Shown: positions 7,103 through 15,391 of the stretch, in pieces
Layout of the letters: each line of letters starts with the position of its first letter
How positions within the stretch are numbered: position 1 is the first letter of the stretch
Assembly: GCA_029858545.1 (NCBI GenBank)
Contig: JAOUFA010000013.1
Span: 1-21,811 of the forward strand
Length of the DNA: 21,811 nucleotides
Origin: Betaproteobacteria bacterium
GTDB lineage: Bacteria; Pseudomonadota; Gammaproteobacteria; Burkholderiales; SG8-39
Direction: 5' to 3'
The notes under the pieces: generated by a model
Told to the model about the DNA's origin: nothing
The model's database searches: none
The model's input: only the letters and a program-made list of their open reading frames with translations
Translations under genes and position numbers: made by a program

Positions 7103-8721
7103 TGCAGAGGCCGGGTCGTTATTCGGCCCTTTTCGCGCATGACGATGCGCGACCGGAGTCGTTCTGGACTTCGCTTCGATACTTCAATTTCTACCGCATA
7201 CTGGTGGCGGCAGGATTTCTCGGCGCGACCACGCTGGTGCATGGTGGAACGCCTGTCCTCGGTTCGCATTTCCTGGAACTATTCCGGTATACCGCGGCTG
7301 CTTACCTTGCCGCCGGCACGCTGTTCTTCATCGCGTTGGGGAGGTTGCACGATCGGTTCAACCTTCAACTTTCGCTGCATGCTTGCGCCGACGTCGTCGC
7401 GATTACCCTGCTGATGCATGCAAGCGGCGGGGTGAGCAGCGGCTTTGGGGTGATGCTGTTGATCGCGCTTATTGGCGCGGCGTTGCTCGCGCCTCGCCGC
7501 CTTGCATTCCTTTATGCCGCGCTGGGCGCTATCGCGTTGCTGCTGGATCAGGTGTATTGGGTGCTCGCGCTCGATGCGCCAGGGGCGGATTTCTTTCAAG
7601 CGGGGATGCTCTCGATTGGCTATTTCGCGAGTGCCGGAGTTACCAACTGGCTGGTCCAGCGGGTCGCCGCGAATGAGGCGCTCGCGCGCCGGCGCGGCCG
7701 TGCGCTCGAGATGCAGACCCGGGTCAATCAGCTCGTCATCGAGGATATGGATGACGGCGTGCTGGTACTCGATCGGGAGGGGCGAGTTGTCCAGCACAAT
7801 CCCCAGGCGAAGCGCCTGCTCGGCGTCGGGGTATTGCTGGGCGCAGTGATCGACCAGGTGCTGCCCGATTTCAGCCCTCATTGGCGCGCATGGCGTTTGT
7901 CGAGCGCCGCGCTGCCGCCACGGCACATGGACGTCGAGAAACGCGGCGGAGAAATCCGGGTTCGGGTGGTGGATAGCGGGACCAACGAGGAATTTGGCGT
8001 GCTCTTCCTGGAGGACATGACGCGTTCCCGCGAGCAGGCTCAGCAGTATAAGCTCGCCGCGCTTGGCCGATTGACCGCCAATATCGCACACGAGATCCGC
8101 AATCCGCTGTCGGCAATCAGTCATGCCGCCGAGTTGCTGTCGGAGGAAAAACGCGAGCGCGACCGGCAGCGTTTGACTCGCATCATCGTCGATAACACTC
8201 GGCGTCTGGATGGCATGGTGTCGGACGTGCTGCAATTGAGCCGCCGCGACCGGATTTCGGCGGAGGACATTCGCCTGCGCGCCTGGCTCGGCAGTTTTGT
8301 CGAGGAGTTCAGGGCCAACGAAGCGGTAGGCGCGGAGCGCTTTGCCATTGTCTCCGAATCCGCGTTCGATCCGGTCGTGCGCTTCGACCGAGGACACCTG
8401 CACCAGGTGCTATGGAACCTGCTGCGCAATGCGGTGCGCTACGCGTCGAGCGCGCCGGGGAGCGTGCGGATCGTGCTGAGAGGTGAGGGCGGTCAAGTAG
8501 AATTGAATGTGATCGACGACGGACCCGGCGTGCCGGAGGAACTGCGCAGCCAGCTGTTCGAACCGTTCTTTACCACCGACAGCAAGGGCACCGGGTTGGG
8601 GTTGTACCTTGCGCGGGAATTATGCGGCGTGAATCGGGCGGCGCTGGCGTATGTGAGCGGTACCGGAGGAGGGCATTTCAGGGTGGTTTGCGAGGAGGCG
8701 CGGGGGCATGAAGCGGATTGA
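7102..8721 (+). CDS. pilS: Sensor histidine kinase PilS (type IV pilus control)
   Basis: Inner-membrane sensor kinase that phosphorylates PilR. The 539-residue protein opens SFWTSLRYFNFYR before a block of about six hydrophobic segments (residues 30-185), the PilS sensor region, followed by a PAS-like linker (about 205-305). The H-box AHEIRNPLSAISHAAELL has the phospho-accepting H330. The ATPase domain shows an N-box (LWNLLRNAVRYA, 437-448), G1 DDGPGV (472-477) and G2 GTGLGL (496-501). Every catalytic element is present. The pilR start lies inside its last codons (14-bp overlap). In Pseudomonas, PilS senses the PilA pilin in the membrane; no pilin gene is in this window. Confidence 0.93.
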   Translation: MQRPGRYSALFAHDDARPESFWTSLRYFNFYRILVAAGFLGATTLVHGGTPVLGSHFLELFRYTAAAYLAAGTLFFIALGRLHDRFNLQLSLHACADVVAITLLMHASGGVSSGFGVMLLIALIGAALLAPRRLAFLYAALGAIALLLDQVYWVLALDAPGADFFQAGMLSIGYFASAGVTNWLVQRVAANEALARRRGRALEMQTRVNQLVIEDMDDGVLVLDREGRVVQHNPQAKRLLGVGVLLGAVIDQVLPDFSPHWRAWRLSSAALPPRHMDVEKRGGEIRVRVVDSGTNEEFGVLFLEDMTRSREQAQQYKLAALGRLTANIAHEIRNPLSAISHAAELLSEEKRERDRQRLTRIIVDNTRRLDGMVSDVLQLSRRDRISAEDIRLRAWLGSFVEEFRANEAVGAERFAIVSESAFDPVVRFDRGHLHQVLWNLLRNAVRYASSAPGSVRIVLRGEGGQVELNVIDDGPGVPEELRSQLFEPFFTTDSKGTGLGLYLARELCGVNRAALAYVSGTGGGHFRVVCEEARGHEAD

Positions 8722-10093
8722 TCGACGTGTGCCGGGCGAGCGCAGGGTGCTGGTCCTCGACGACGAACCCGATATCCGGGAACTGCTCGAACTGACCCTG
8801 GTGAAGATGGGACTGCAAGTCGAGGCGGTCGGTACTGTCGCCGAAGCCAAAGAGCGGGCCGCGGCGGGCGGATTCGACTTGTGTCTCACCGATATGAGGT
8901 TGCCCGACGGCGACGGGCTGGCGTTCGTCCGCCATATCGCGTCGCTTGGGCTGGACTTGCCCGTCGCGGTGATCACGGCGCACGGCAGCGCGGAGAACGC
9001 CGTCGCTGCGCTCAAGGCCGGCGCATTCGACTATGTTGCCAAACCGGTCGCGCTGGAGCAGTTGCGGGCGCTCGTGCGTGCGGCACTGTCCCTGCCTGAC
9101 CGACACCTACCGGCGGCAAGGGGCAGTCAGCTGATGGGGGACAGTGAGCCGCTGCGCCGTGTCAGAGAACTGATCGGCAAGCTTGCCCGCACGCAGGCTC
9201 CGGTCTACATTTCGGGCGAGTCAGGGAGCGGCAAGGAGCTTGCCGCGCGACTGATTCATGAGAATGGCGCGCGGCGCGAACAACCCTTCGTGCCGGTCAA
9301 TTGCGGCGCGATTCCCGAATCACTTATGGAGAGCGAGTTCTTCGGCTACCGCAAAGGCGCGTTTACCGGCGCAGACCGGGACCGCGCGGGCTTCTTCCAG
9401 GCGGCTCACGGGGGGACCCTGTTTCTCGACGAGGTGGCCGATCTGCCGCTTGCGATGCAGGTCAAGCTGTTGCGCGCGATCCAGGAAAAGCGGGTGCGCA
9501 AGGTCGGCGCGACTCAGGAGGATCCGGTTGATGTGCGGGTCGTATGCGCGACGCACCAGGATTTGGCCAAGTGCGTCGAGGCGGGACGTTTCCGGCAGGA
9601 TCTTTTCTACCGCCTGAACGTCATCGAATTGAATATGCCGCCATTGCGCGAGTGCCGGGAAGACATTCCGCTCCTCGCGGAAAGCATCCTGCAACGAATC
9701 GCCGGGGCGACCGGTGGCCCGGCCGCGAGTCTGTCGGAGGCGGCGTTCCAAACCCTGGCGGGGTACGATTTCCCTGGAAATATCCGTGAACTCGAAAACA
9801 TTCTTGAGCGGGCGGTGGCGCTCTCCGGCGCACAGGAAATTCGCCCGGAAAACCTGCGCCTGGCCGCCGCCGGGGTCAACGAAGGCCCCGTCGCGGGCGG
9901 GGGTGCCATCGACGCGGGAGGGTCGTTGCCCGAGTACCTGGATCGAATCGAGCGCGAGGCGATTCTCCACGCTCTGGGCAAGACCGGCTACAACCGAACC
10001 GCCGCCGCCAGACTGCTCGGCATTACCTTCCGGCAACTGCGCTACCGCATCCAGCGCCTCGGAATCGGCGAAACCGGCGACGAGACCGACTGA
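8708..10093 (+). CDS. pilR: Sigma-54-dependent response regulator PilR
   Basis: NtrC-type activator expected to switch on sigma-54 promoters such as that of pilA when phosphorylated by PilS. The 461-residue protein has a receiver domain (about 12-125) with D18, D19, phosphorylation site D62 and K112. The AAA+ domain has Walker A GESGSGKE (170-177), the sigma-54 contact loop GAFTGA (217-222) and Walker B LFLDEVAD (238-245). A Fis-type helix-turn-helix lies at about 420-455. All elements needed for activation are present. It overlaps pilS by 14 bp, and its stop codon overlaps the ampD start (TGATG). I saw no well-spaced sigma-54 promoter in the window, so its targets lie elsewhere. Confidence 0.94.
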   Translation: MKRIDRRVPGERRVLVLDDEPDIRELLELTLVKMGLQVEAVGTVAEAKERAAAGGFDLCLTDMRLPDGDGLAFVRHIASLGLDLPVAVITAHGSAENAVAALKAGAFDYVAKPVALEQLRALVRAALSLPDRHLPAARGSQLMGDSEPLRRVRELIGKLARTQAPVYISGESGSGKELAARLIHENGARREQPFVPVNCGAIPESLMESEFFGYRKGAFTGADRDRAGFFQAAHGGTLFLDEVADLPLAMQVKLLRAIQEKRVRKVGATQEDPVDVRVVCATHQDLAKCVEAGRFRQDLFYRLNVIELNMPPLRECREDIPLLAESILQRIAGATGGPAASLSEAAFQTLAGYDFPGNIRELENILERAVALSGAQEIRPENLRLAAAGVNEGPVAGGGAIDAGGSLPEYLDRIEREAILHALGKTGYNRTAAARLLGITFRQLRYRIQRLGIGETGDETD

Positions 10094-10635
10094 TGCGGCT
10101 CGATCCGGAAGGCTGGATCGAGGGCATTCGTCACGTGGTGTCGCCAAATTGCGACGACCGCCCGCCACGGGAATCCATAACGCTGCTTGTCCTGCACTCG
10201 ATCAGTCTGCCGCCGCGCGAGTACGGGGGCGATGCGGTCGAGCGTTTTTTCGGCAACCGCCTCGATCCGACCGAGCATCCGTACTATCGGGAACTCGCCG
10301 GACTCAAGGTGTCTGCGCATTTCTTCGTGCGCCGGAGCGGTGAGGTAATCCAGTTCGTTTCCGTCTGGCGCCGCGCCTGGCATGCCGGGAAGTCTTGTTG
10401 GCGGGGCCGGGAGCGCTGCAATGACTTTTCCGTGGGGGTGGAGCTAGAGGGGAGCGACGACTCGCCCTTTGTGGCGCCGCAATACGAACGTCTTCACACG
10501 TTGCAGCGTTGTTTGCGCGCCGCGATGCCCCTGCGCGATGTCGCGGCGCATAGCGACATCGCGCCGCAACGCAAGACCGACCCCGGCACCGGTTTCGATT
10601 GGCACCTGAGCTTGCGTCAACTCGCGTTCTCCTGA
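10093..10635 (+). CDS. ampD: 1,6-anhydro-N-acetylmuramyl-L-alanine amidase
   Basis: Cytoplasmic zinc amidase that cuts the peptide from anhydro-muropeptides during cell-wall recycling. The 180-residue protein has zinc ligands H35, H153 and D163, plus the catalytic partners E117 and K161, in the same spacing as E. coli AmpD. VSAHFFVRRSGEVIQFV (73-89) and AWHAGKS (95-101) are typical amidase_2 motifs. There is no signal peptide, so it is AmpD rather than a periplasmic paralogue. It starts in the pilR stop codon and is the last gene of the pilS group. The window also encodes a lytic transglycosylase, the class of enzyme that releases AmpD substrates. Confidence 0.95.
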   Translation: MRLDPEGWIEGIRHVVSPNCDDRPPRESITLLVLHSISLPPREYGGDAVERFFGNRLDPTEHPYYRELAGLKVSAHFFVRRSGEVIQFVSVWRRAWHAGKSCWRGRERCNDFSVGVELEGSDDSPFVAPQYERLHTLQRCLRAAMPLRDVAAHSDIAPQRKTDPGTGFDWHLSLRQLAFS

Positions 10636-10651
10636 GCGCACGACGCGCGAT

Positions 10652-10668
10652 GGCGCGCCGAGCGCGCC
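10652..10668 (+). repeat. Short GC hairpin downstream of ampD
   Basis: GGCGCGC (10652-10658) and GCGCGCC (10662-10668) form a 7-bp stem with a CGA triloop, 17 bp past the ampD stop codon. No T-run follows, so it is a weak terminator candidate at best. Confidence 0.35.
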
Positions 10669-10707
10669 GAAACTTCACTCGAACGCGCGCGCGCACGTTA
10701 ATTGCGC

Positions 10708-10735
10708 TTGCAAAAATTTTTCGGCGTGGTAAATT
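10708..10735 (+). promoter_or_regulatory. Candidate sigma-70 promoter of nrdAB
   Basis: TTGCAA (10708-10713) and TAAATT (10730-10735) are 16 bp apart. The predicted transcription start, near 10742, would fall inside the first NrdR box. A second possible -10, TATAGT at 10779-10784, lies within the second box. Either way the boxes would cover the initiation region. Confidence 0.5.
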
Positions 10736-10739
10736 GCCG

Positions 10740-10755
10740 TCACTAGACTTAGTTT
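10740..10755 (+). promoter_or_regulatory. NrdR box 1 (imperfect)
   Basis: TCACTAGACTTAGTTT matches box 2 at 12 of 16 positions and keeps the CACTAGA and TAGT cores. It is placed 31 bp upstream of box 2, start to start, about three helical turns, as known for paired NrdR operators. Confidence 0.75.
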
Positions 10756-10770
10756 GTGCTCGATGTTACG

Positions 10771-10786
10771 ACACTAGATATAGTGT
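10771..10786 (+). promoter_or_regulatory. NrdR box 2
   Basis: ACACTAGATATAGTGT is a near-perfect palindrome that fits the known NrdR consensus ACACwAtATaTwGTGT. NrdR represses ribonucleotide reductase genes when dATP is high. The nrdR gene itself is not in the window. Confidence 0.9.
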
Positions 10787-10938
10787 GTATTGGTTCTCTC
10801 GTGGCAATCGAGGCTGAAGGCGTGTCGTACCGGGGAATTGGTGCCGCGTCGGGTGGGTGGTCCGCGACGGACAGGAACCCAGACACAAGTAGCCCGGCGG
10901 CGTAGCTGGTCCGCGATACAGGCGAGGAGAAGGTAGAC

Positions 10939-13797
10939 ATGCAGATCGCGCTGGAGAGTACGGCGGCGAGCCAGACCCTGAGTGTGGGCGTTTCCGAAAC
11001 GTCTGCACACGAGCGTCCGACGTACTCCGAATACAAGATCATCCGCCGTAACGGCGCGGTGGTCGGGTTCGAGCCAAGCAAGATATCGATTGCGGTGACC
11101 AAGGCGTTTCTGGCGGTCAACGGCAGCCAGGGTGCGGCGTCTGCGCGCGTTCGCGAGATGGTCGTTCACCTTACGGATGCGGTCGTCGGCGCATTGGTGC
11201 GCCGGCAACCCCAGGGCGGCACCTTTCATATAGAAGATATCCAGGATCAGGTTGAGCTTGCCTTGATGCGCTCCGGCGAACACGACGTGGCGCGCGCCTA
11301 CGTGCTGTACAGGGAGGAACGCGCCAAGTCGCGCGCCCAGGAACGGGCGTCGCGAGAGGGAGAGCGAACCGGCGAGCCGGTGCTGCAAGTGCTTGAAGGC
11401 GGCGAACGCCGGTTGCTTGACGTAGGCGAGTTAAGAGAAATTCTTGTCTCCGCTTGCGCGGGGTTGGACGGTGCGGTCTCGCCCGACGCGATCCTGGAGC
11501 CGACGCTTCGGGACTTGTACGACGGCGTACCGATGGATGAGGTCCGAAAGTCGCTGATCCTTACGGCTCGCGCGCTGATCGAGAAGGATCCCGCCTACGG
11601 CTACGTGACCGCGCGGTTGCTCCTCGATACCATTCGGCTGGAGGCCTTGGGCCGGCAGACCAGCCAATCCGAGATGGCGACCGGCTACGCCGACTATTTC
11701 CCGGAATTCGTCCTGCGCGGCATCGCCGCCGAACTTCTCGACCCGGAGCTTGGAAAATTTGATCTGGGGCGTCTTGCGCAGGCTTTGCGCGCCGAACGCG
11801 ATCTTCAGTTCGGCTACCTCGGCCTCCAGACGCTGTACGACCGCTACTTTTTGCATATTGACGGAACCCGGATCGAATTGCCGCAGGCCTTCTTCATGCG
11901 GGTCGCCATGGGGCTCGCCCTCAACGAAGCCGACCGCGAGGCACGGGCGATCGAGTTTTACGATGTGCTGTCGAAATTCGACTTCATGAGTTCGACGCCT
12001 ACGCTGTTCAATTCCGGTACCCTGCGTTCTCAGCTTTCTTCGTGCTACCTCACGACGGTCTCCGACAATCTTGAGGGAATCTACGATGCCATCAAAGAGA
12101 ACGCGTTACTCGCCAAGTATGCCGGCGGCCTCGGCAATGATTGGACGCCGGTGCGGGCGCTGGGTTCATATATCAAGGGCACAAACGGCAAATCCCAGGG
12201 CGTGGTCCCCTTTCTCAAGGTCGTGAACGACACCGCCGTAGCGGTAAACCAGGGCGGGAAGCGCAAGGGCGCCGTTTGCTCCTATCTTGAGACTTGGCAC
12301 CTCGACATCGAGGAGTTCCTGGAACTGCGCAAGAACACCGGCGACGATCGTCGGCGAACGCATGACATGAACACCGCCCACTGGATTCCCGACCTGTTCA
12401 TGAAACGTGTCATGTCGAGCGGCGGGTGGACCCTGTTCAGTCCGTCCGACGTCCCCGATCTTCATGAGAAATTCGGCGCGGCGTTCGAGGAGGCCTACCT
12501 GGACTACGAGGCGCGAGCTGCGCGCGGTGAACTCAAGCTGCACAAGCAGGTCCCGGCGGTCCAGCTGTGGCGCAAGATGTTGTCGATGCTGTTTGAAACC
12601 GGGCATCCTTGGATAACCTTCAAGGATCCCTGCAATATTCGCAGTCCTCAGCAGCATGTCGGCGTGGTGCACAGTTCCAACCTGTGCACCGAGATTACGC
12701 TCAATACCTCGAGCGAGGAAATTGCGGTCTGTAATCTTGGTTCGGTGAACCTGCGCGCCCACATTTCGGATGCGGGACTGGATTTCGAAAGACTGAGAAC
12801 GACCATTCGCAGCGCAATGCGCATGCTCGATAACGTGGTCGATATCAACTATTATGCTGTCAGCAAGGCCGAGCGCTCCAATCTACGCCACCGTCCGGTG
12901 GGCCTCGGCATCATGGGGTTCCAGGACTGCCTGCATCAGCTGCGCATTCCGTACGCTTCGCAGGAAGCCGTCGATTTCGCCGACCGATCGATGGAGTCGG
13001 TCGCATATTGCGCTTACTGGGCCTCCACCGAGCTTGCCGCGGAGCGCGGCCGCTACTCCAGCTACCCGGGATCACTGTGGGATCGCGGAGTGCTCCCCCA
13101 GGACACGCTTGACCTGCTTGCTGCGGAGCGCGTTGGCTACGTTGACGTCGATCGTTCCTCTGCGCTCGACTGGACAGAACTGCGTCAACGCATCGAGCAG
13201 CATGGCATGCGCAATTCGAACTGCATCGCGATCGCCCCGACCGCGACCATCGCGAATATCATCGGTGTGACTGCCTCGATAGAGCCGACCTACCAGAATC
13301 TGTACGTAAAATCGAACTTGTCCGGCGAGTTTACCGTCGTGAACGAGAACCTGGTGCGCGACCTGAAGCGTGCCGGATTGTGGGATGAGGTGATGATCGC
13401 GGACCTCAAGTACTTCGATGGCAACTTGGCGCGTATAGACCGCGTCCCTGCCGAACTGCGTCGGTTGTACGCGACCGCCTTCGAGGTGGAGCCCAGATGG
13501 CTCGTCGAGGCCGGTGCGCGCCGACAGAAGTGGATCGACCAGTCGCAGTCGCTCAATATCTATATGGCGGGTGCCTCAGGCCGCAAACTCGACGAGACCT
13601 ACAAGCTTGCATGGTTGCGCGGGCTCAAGACGACCTATTACCTGAGAGCGATGGGCGCCACGCACGCCGAGAAGTCGACCGGGAAGGCGGGACAGTTGAA
13701 CGCAGTCCCGGCGGGCGGTGGTATCGCGGATGGGCGGAGCGCGTCGGATGCGACATTCTGCTCGATCGACAATCCCGAGTGCGAGGCGTGCCAGTAG
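10939..13797 (+). CDS. nrdA: Class Ia ribonucleoside-diphosphate reductase, alpha subunit
   Basis: Large catalytic subunit that reduces ribonucleoside diphosphates to deoxy forms. The 952-residue protein carries an N-terminal ATP-cone (about 34-125, starting IIRRNGAVVGFEPSKIS) and what looks like a second cone (about 149-235). This two-cone layout is known from Pseudomonas aeruginosa. Active-site residues are present: C369 (LSSCYL), N581-C583-E585 (NLCTE), C598 (AVCNLGS) and the radical-transfer pair Y900-Y901. The C-terminal tail ends ECEACQ with the shuttle pair C948/C951. The GAGGAG-like ribosome binding site at about 10924 supports the ATG at 10939. nrdB follows after 32 bp. Control is by the NrdR boxes upstream, after a leader of about 150-190 nt. 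Confidence 0.97.
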   Translation: MQIALESTAASQTLSVGVSETSAHERPTYSEYKIIRRNGAVVGFEPSKISIAVTKAFLAVNGSQGAASARVREMVVHLTDAVVGALVRRQPQGGTFHIEDIQDQVELALMRSGEHDVARAYVLYREERAKSRAQERASREGERTGEPVLQVLEGGERRLLDVGELREILVSACAGLDGAVSPDAILEPTLRDLYDGVPMDEVRKSLILTARALIEKDPAYGYVTARLLLDTIRLEALGRQTSQSEMATGYADYFPEFVLRGIAAELLDPELGKFDLGRLAQALRAERDLQFGYLGLQTLYDRYFLHIDGTRIELPQAFFMRVAMGLALNEADREARAIEFYDVLSKFDFMSSTPTLFNSGTLRSQLSSCYLTTVSDNLEGIYDAIKENALLAKYAGGLGNDWTPVRALGSYIKGTNGKSQGVVPFLKVVNDTAVAVNQGGKRKGAVCSYLETWHLDIEEFLELRKNTGDDRRRTHDMNTAHWIPDLFMKRVMSSGGWTLFSPSDVPDLHEKFGAAFEEAYLDYEARAARGELKLHKQVPAVQLWRKMLSMLFETGHPWITFKDPCNIRSPQQHVGVVHSSNLCTEITLNTSSEEIAVCNLGSVNLRAHISDAGLDFERLRTTIRSAMRMLDNVVDINYYAVSKAERSNLRHRPVGLGIMGFQDCLHQLRIPYASQEAVDFADRSMESVAYCAYWASTELAAERGRYSSYPGSLWDRGVLPQDTLDLLAAERVGYVDVDRSSALDWTELRQRIEQHGMRNSNCIAIAPTATIANIIGVTASIEPTYQNLYVKSNLSGEFTVVNENLVRDLKRAGLWDEVMIADLKYFDGNLARIDRVPAELRRLYATAFEVEPRWLVEAGARRQKWIDQSQSLNIYMAGASGRKLDETYKLAWLRGLKTTYYLRAMGATHAEKSTGKAGQLNAVPAGGGIADGRSASDATFCSIDNPECEACQ

Positions 13798-13829
13798 GCG
13801 CCGCCGGCAACCGATCACACGGAGTTTTG

Positions 13830-14969
13830 ATGCTGAATTTCGAAGAAGACGGCAAGCGCGCGGGAGTCCCGGGATTCGCCATTCCCCCGATGACCGGATT
13901 CGTGCCGTCTTCGGGCGGTACCGATGATCGGTTTACCGCTGGAAATGCTTTCCGTCGCGTGCGAGTCGAGGATAAGCGGATCATCAACTCGAAGGCAGAC
14001 GTCAACCAGCTGGTCCCGTTCAAGTACAAATGGGCCTGGGAAAAATATATTGCTGCGTGCGCCAACCACTGGATGCCGCAGGAAATCAACATGAGTCGCG
14101 ATATAGCGCTCTGGAAGGATCCCGGCGGATTGACCGAGGATGAGCGGCGCATCGTGACGCGTAATCTGGGGTTCTTCGTCACCGCGGATTCTCTCGCCGC
14201 CAACAATATCGTACTGGGCACCTATCGGCATATCACGGCACCCGAATGCCGCCAGTACCTGTTGCGCCAGGCATTCGAAGAAGCCATCCACACGCACGCC
14301 TACCAGTACATCGTCGAAAGCCTCGATCTGGAGGAAGGCGAGGTCTTCAATGCCTACCACGAAGTGGCATCGATTCGCGACAAAGACGAGTTCCTTATCC
14401 CGTTCATTGATACGTTGACCGATCCGGCCTTCGTCACGGGTTCCGTGGGAAATGACCAGAAACTCCTGAGGAGCCTGATCGTTTTCTCCTGCCTGATGGA
14501 GGGCCTCTTCTTCTACGTCGGTTTCGTGCAGATCCTGTCTCTTGGACGTCAGAACAAGATGACCGGTGCAGCCGAGCAGTACATGTATATCCTCCGTGAC
14601 GAGTCGATGCACTGCAATTTTGGAATCGACCTGGTCAACCAGATCAAGCTTGAGAACCCCGACCTGTGGACGGTCGGATTTCGCGACGAATTGCACGGAC
14701 TTTTCCGCCAAGCCGTCGATCTTGAGTACCGCTATGCCGAAGACACCATGCCGCGCGGCGTACTGGGTCTGAATGCTCCGATGTTCAAGGAATACCTGCG
14801 ATTCATCGCGAACCGGCGTTGCCAGCAAATCGGTTTGGACGTTCTGTATCCGGGAGCGAGCAATCCGTTTCCATGGATGAGCGAGATGATCGACCTTAAG
14901 AAAGAAAGGAATTTCTTCGAGACCCGGGTAATTGAATATCAGACCGGTGGGGCGCTGAGCTGGGATTGA
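13830..14969 (+). CDS. nrdB: Class Ia ribonucleoside-diphosphate reductase, beta subunit
   Basis: Radical-generating subunit that partners NrdA. I start it at the ATG at 13830, preceded by GGAG at 13821-13824, giving 379 residues; the frame is open further upstream, but that part only shadows nrdA. The diiron ligands can all be placed: D120, E151, H154, E224, E258 and H261. Y158, four residues after H154, matches the tyrosyl-radical tyrosine, so this is a standard Y-radical enzyme and not a radical-less or Mn/Fe phenylalanine variant. The C-terminus EYQTGGALSWD would be the peptide that docks on NrdA. It is co-transcribed with nrdA (32-bp gap). Confidence 0.96.
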   Translation: MLNFEEDGKRAGVPGFAIPPMTGFVPSSGGTDDRFTAGNAFRRVRVEDKRIINSKADVNQLVPFKYKWAWEKYIAACANHWMPQEINMSRDIALWKDPGGLTEDERRIVTRNLGFFVTADSLAANNIVLGTYRHITAPECRQYLLRQAFEEAIHTHAYQYIVESLDLEEGEVFNAYHEVASIRDKDEFLIPFIDTLTDPAFVTGSVGNDQKLLRSLIVFSCLMEGLFFYVGFVQILSLGRQNKMTGAAEQYMYILRDESMHCNFGIDLVNQIKLENPDLWTVGFRDELHGLFRQAVDLEYRYAEDTMPRGVLGLNAPMFKEYLRFIANRRCQQIGLDVLYPGASNPFPWMSEMIDLKKERNFFETRVIEYQTGGALSWD

Positions 14970-15016
14970 TCAGGGATCCCTGGCCGATAGATGTCAAACA
15001 CGAAGGAAACGATACG

Positions 15017-15265
15017 ATGCGTCGTGTGACCGAGTGCAGAGTTGAGGAAGACTATAAGTTGTGGTTGCGATTCGACGATGGCGTCGAGGGGAGCGTCTCC
15101 CTCGGCAACCTGCTTGAGATTGGCGCCTTCAAGTTATGGAGGGATGTGCGGGAGTTCGAAAAAGTACGCGTCGATCCATCGACCGCAACGGTGACCTGGG
15201 AAGGGGGGATTCGATTGGATCCTGAAATTCTCTACCAGGATGTATTGGCAACTGGCGATCGGTGA
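15017..15265 (+). CDS. DUF2442 family protein
   Basis: An 82-residue soluble protein starting MRRVTECRVEEDYKLWLRFDDG. It has the DUF2442 pattern: an N-terminal beta-rich part, GVEGSVSLGNLL at 22-33 and the LDPEILY motif near the end (67-73). The ATG at 15017 is preceded by AAGGA and is preferred. A TTG in the same frame at 14966 overlaps the nrdB stop codon and would add 17 residues without a family match. Function is unknown. Members are often found beside DUF4160 genes in suspected toxin-antitoxin-like pairs, but no such partner is here. It lies 47 bp after nrdB and is ended by a terminator at 15340-15366, so it may ride on the nrd transcript. Confidence 0.8.
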   Translation: MRRVTECRVEEDYKLWLRFDDGVEGSVSLGNLLEIGAFKLWRDVREFEKVRVDPSTATVTWEGGIRLDPEILYQDVLATGDR

Positions 15266-15339
15266 GATCGAGGCATTGCAAAGTGAAGTGACGAATTCAG
15301 TCCGTAGGAGGGGGAATGGTCTTCCTCCGCGGTTGAATA

Positions 15340-15366
15340 GTCCGGAAGAAAGTTCCGGGCTCTTTT
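15340..15366 (+). terminator. Intrinsic terminator between DUF2442 and the histone-like gene
   Basis: GTCCGGAA (15340-15347) pairs with TTCCGGGC (15353-15360) around the loop GAAAG, with one T-G wobble, and is followed by TCTTTT. It closes the nrdA-nrdB-DUF2442 unit, or could act as an attenuator 25 bp before the histone-like gene. Confidence 0.75.
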
Positions 15367-15391
15367 GTGTAACTACTCTTAGGAGATAGCT

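Noticed and set aside
10600..10615. TGGCAC followed by TTGC, like a sigma-54 promoter, near a PilR gene.
   Set aside because: The GG-GC spacing is one base too long for sigma-54 and the site is inside the end of ampD.
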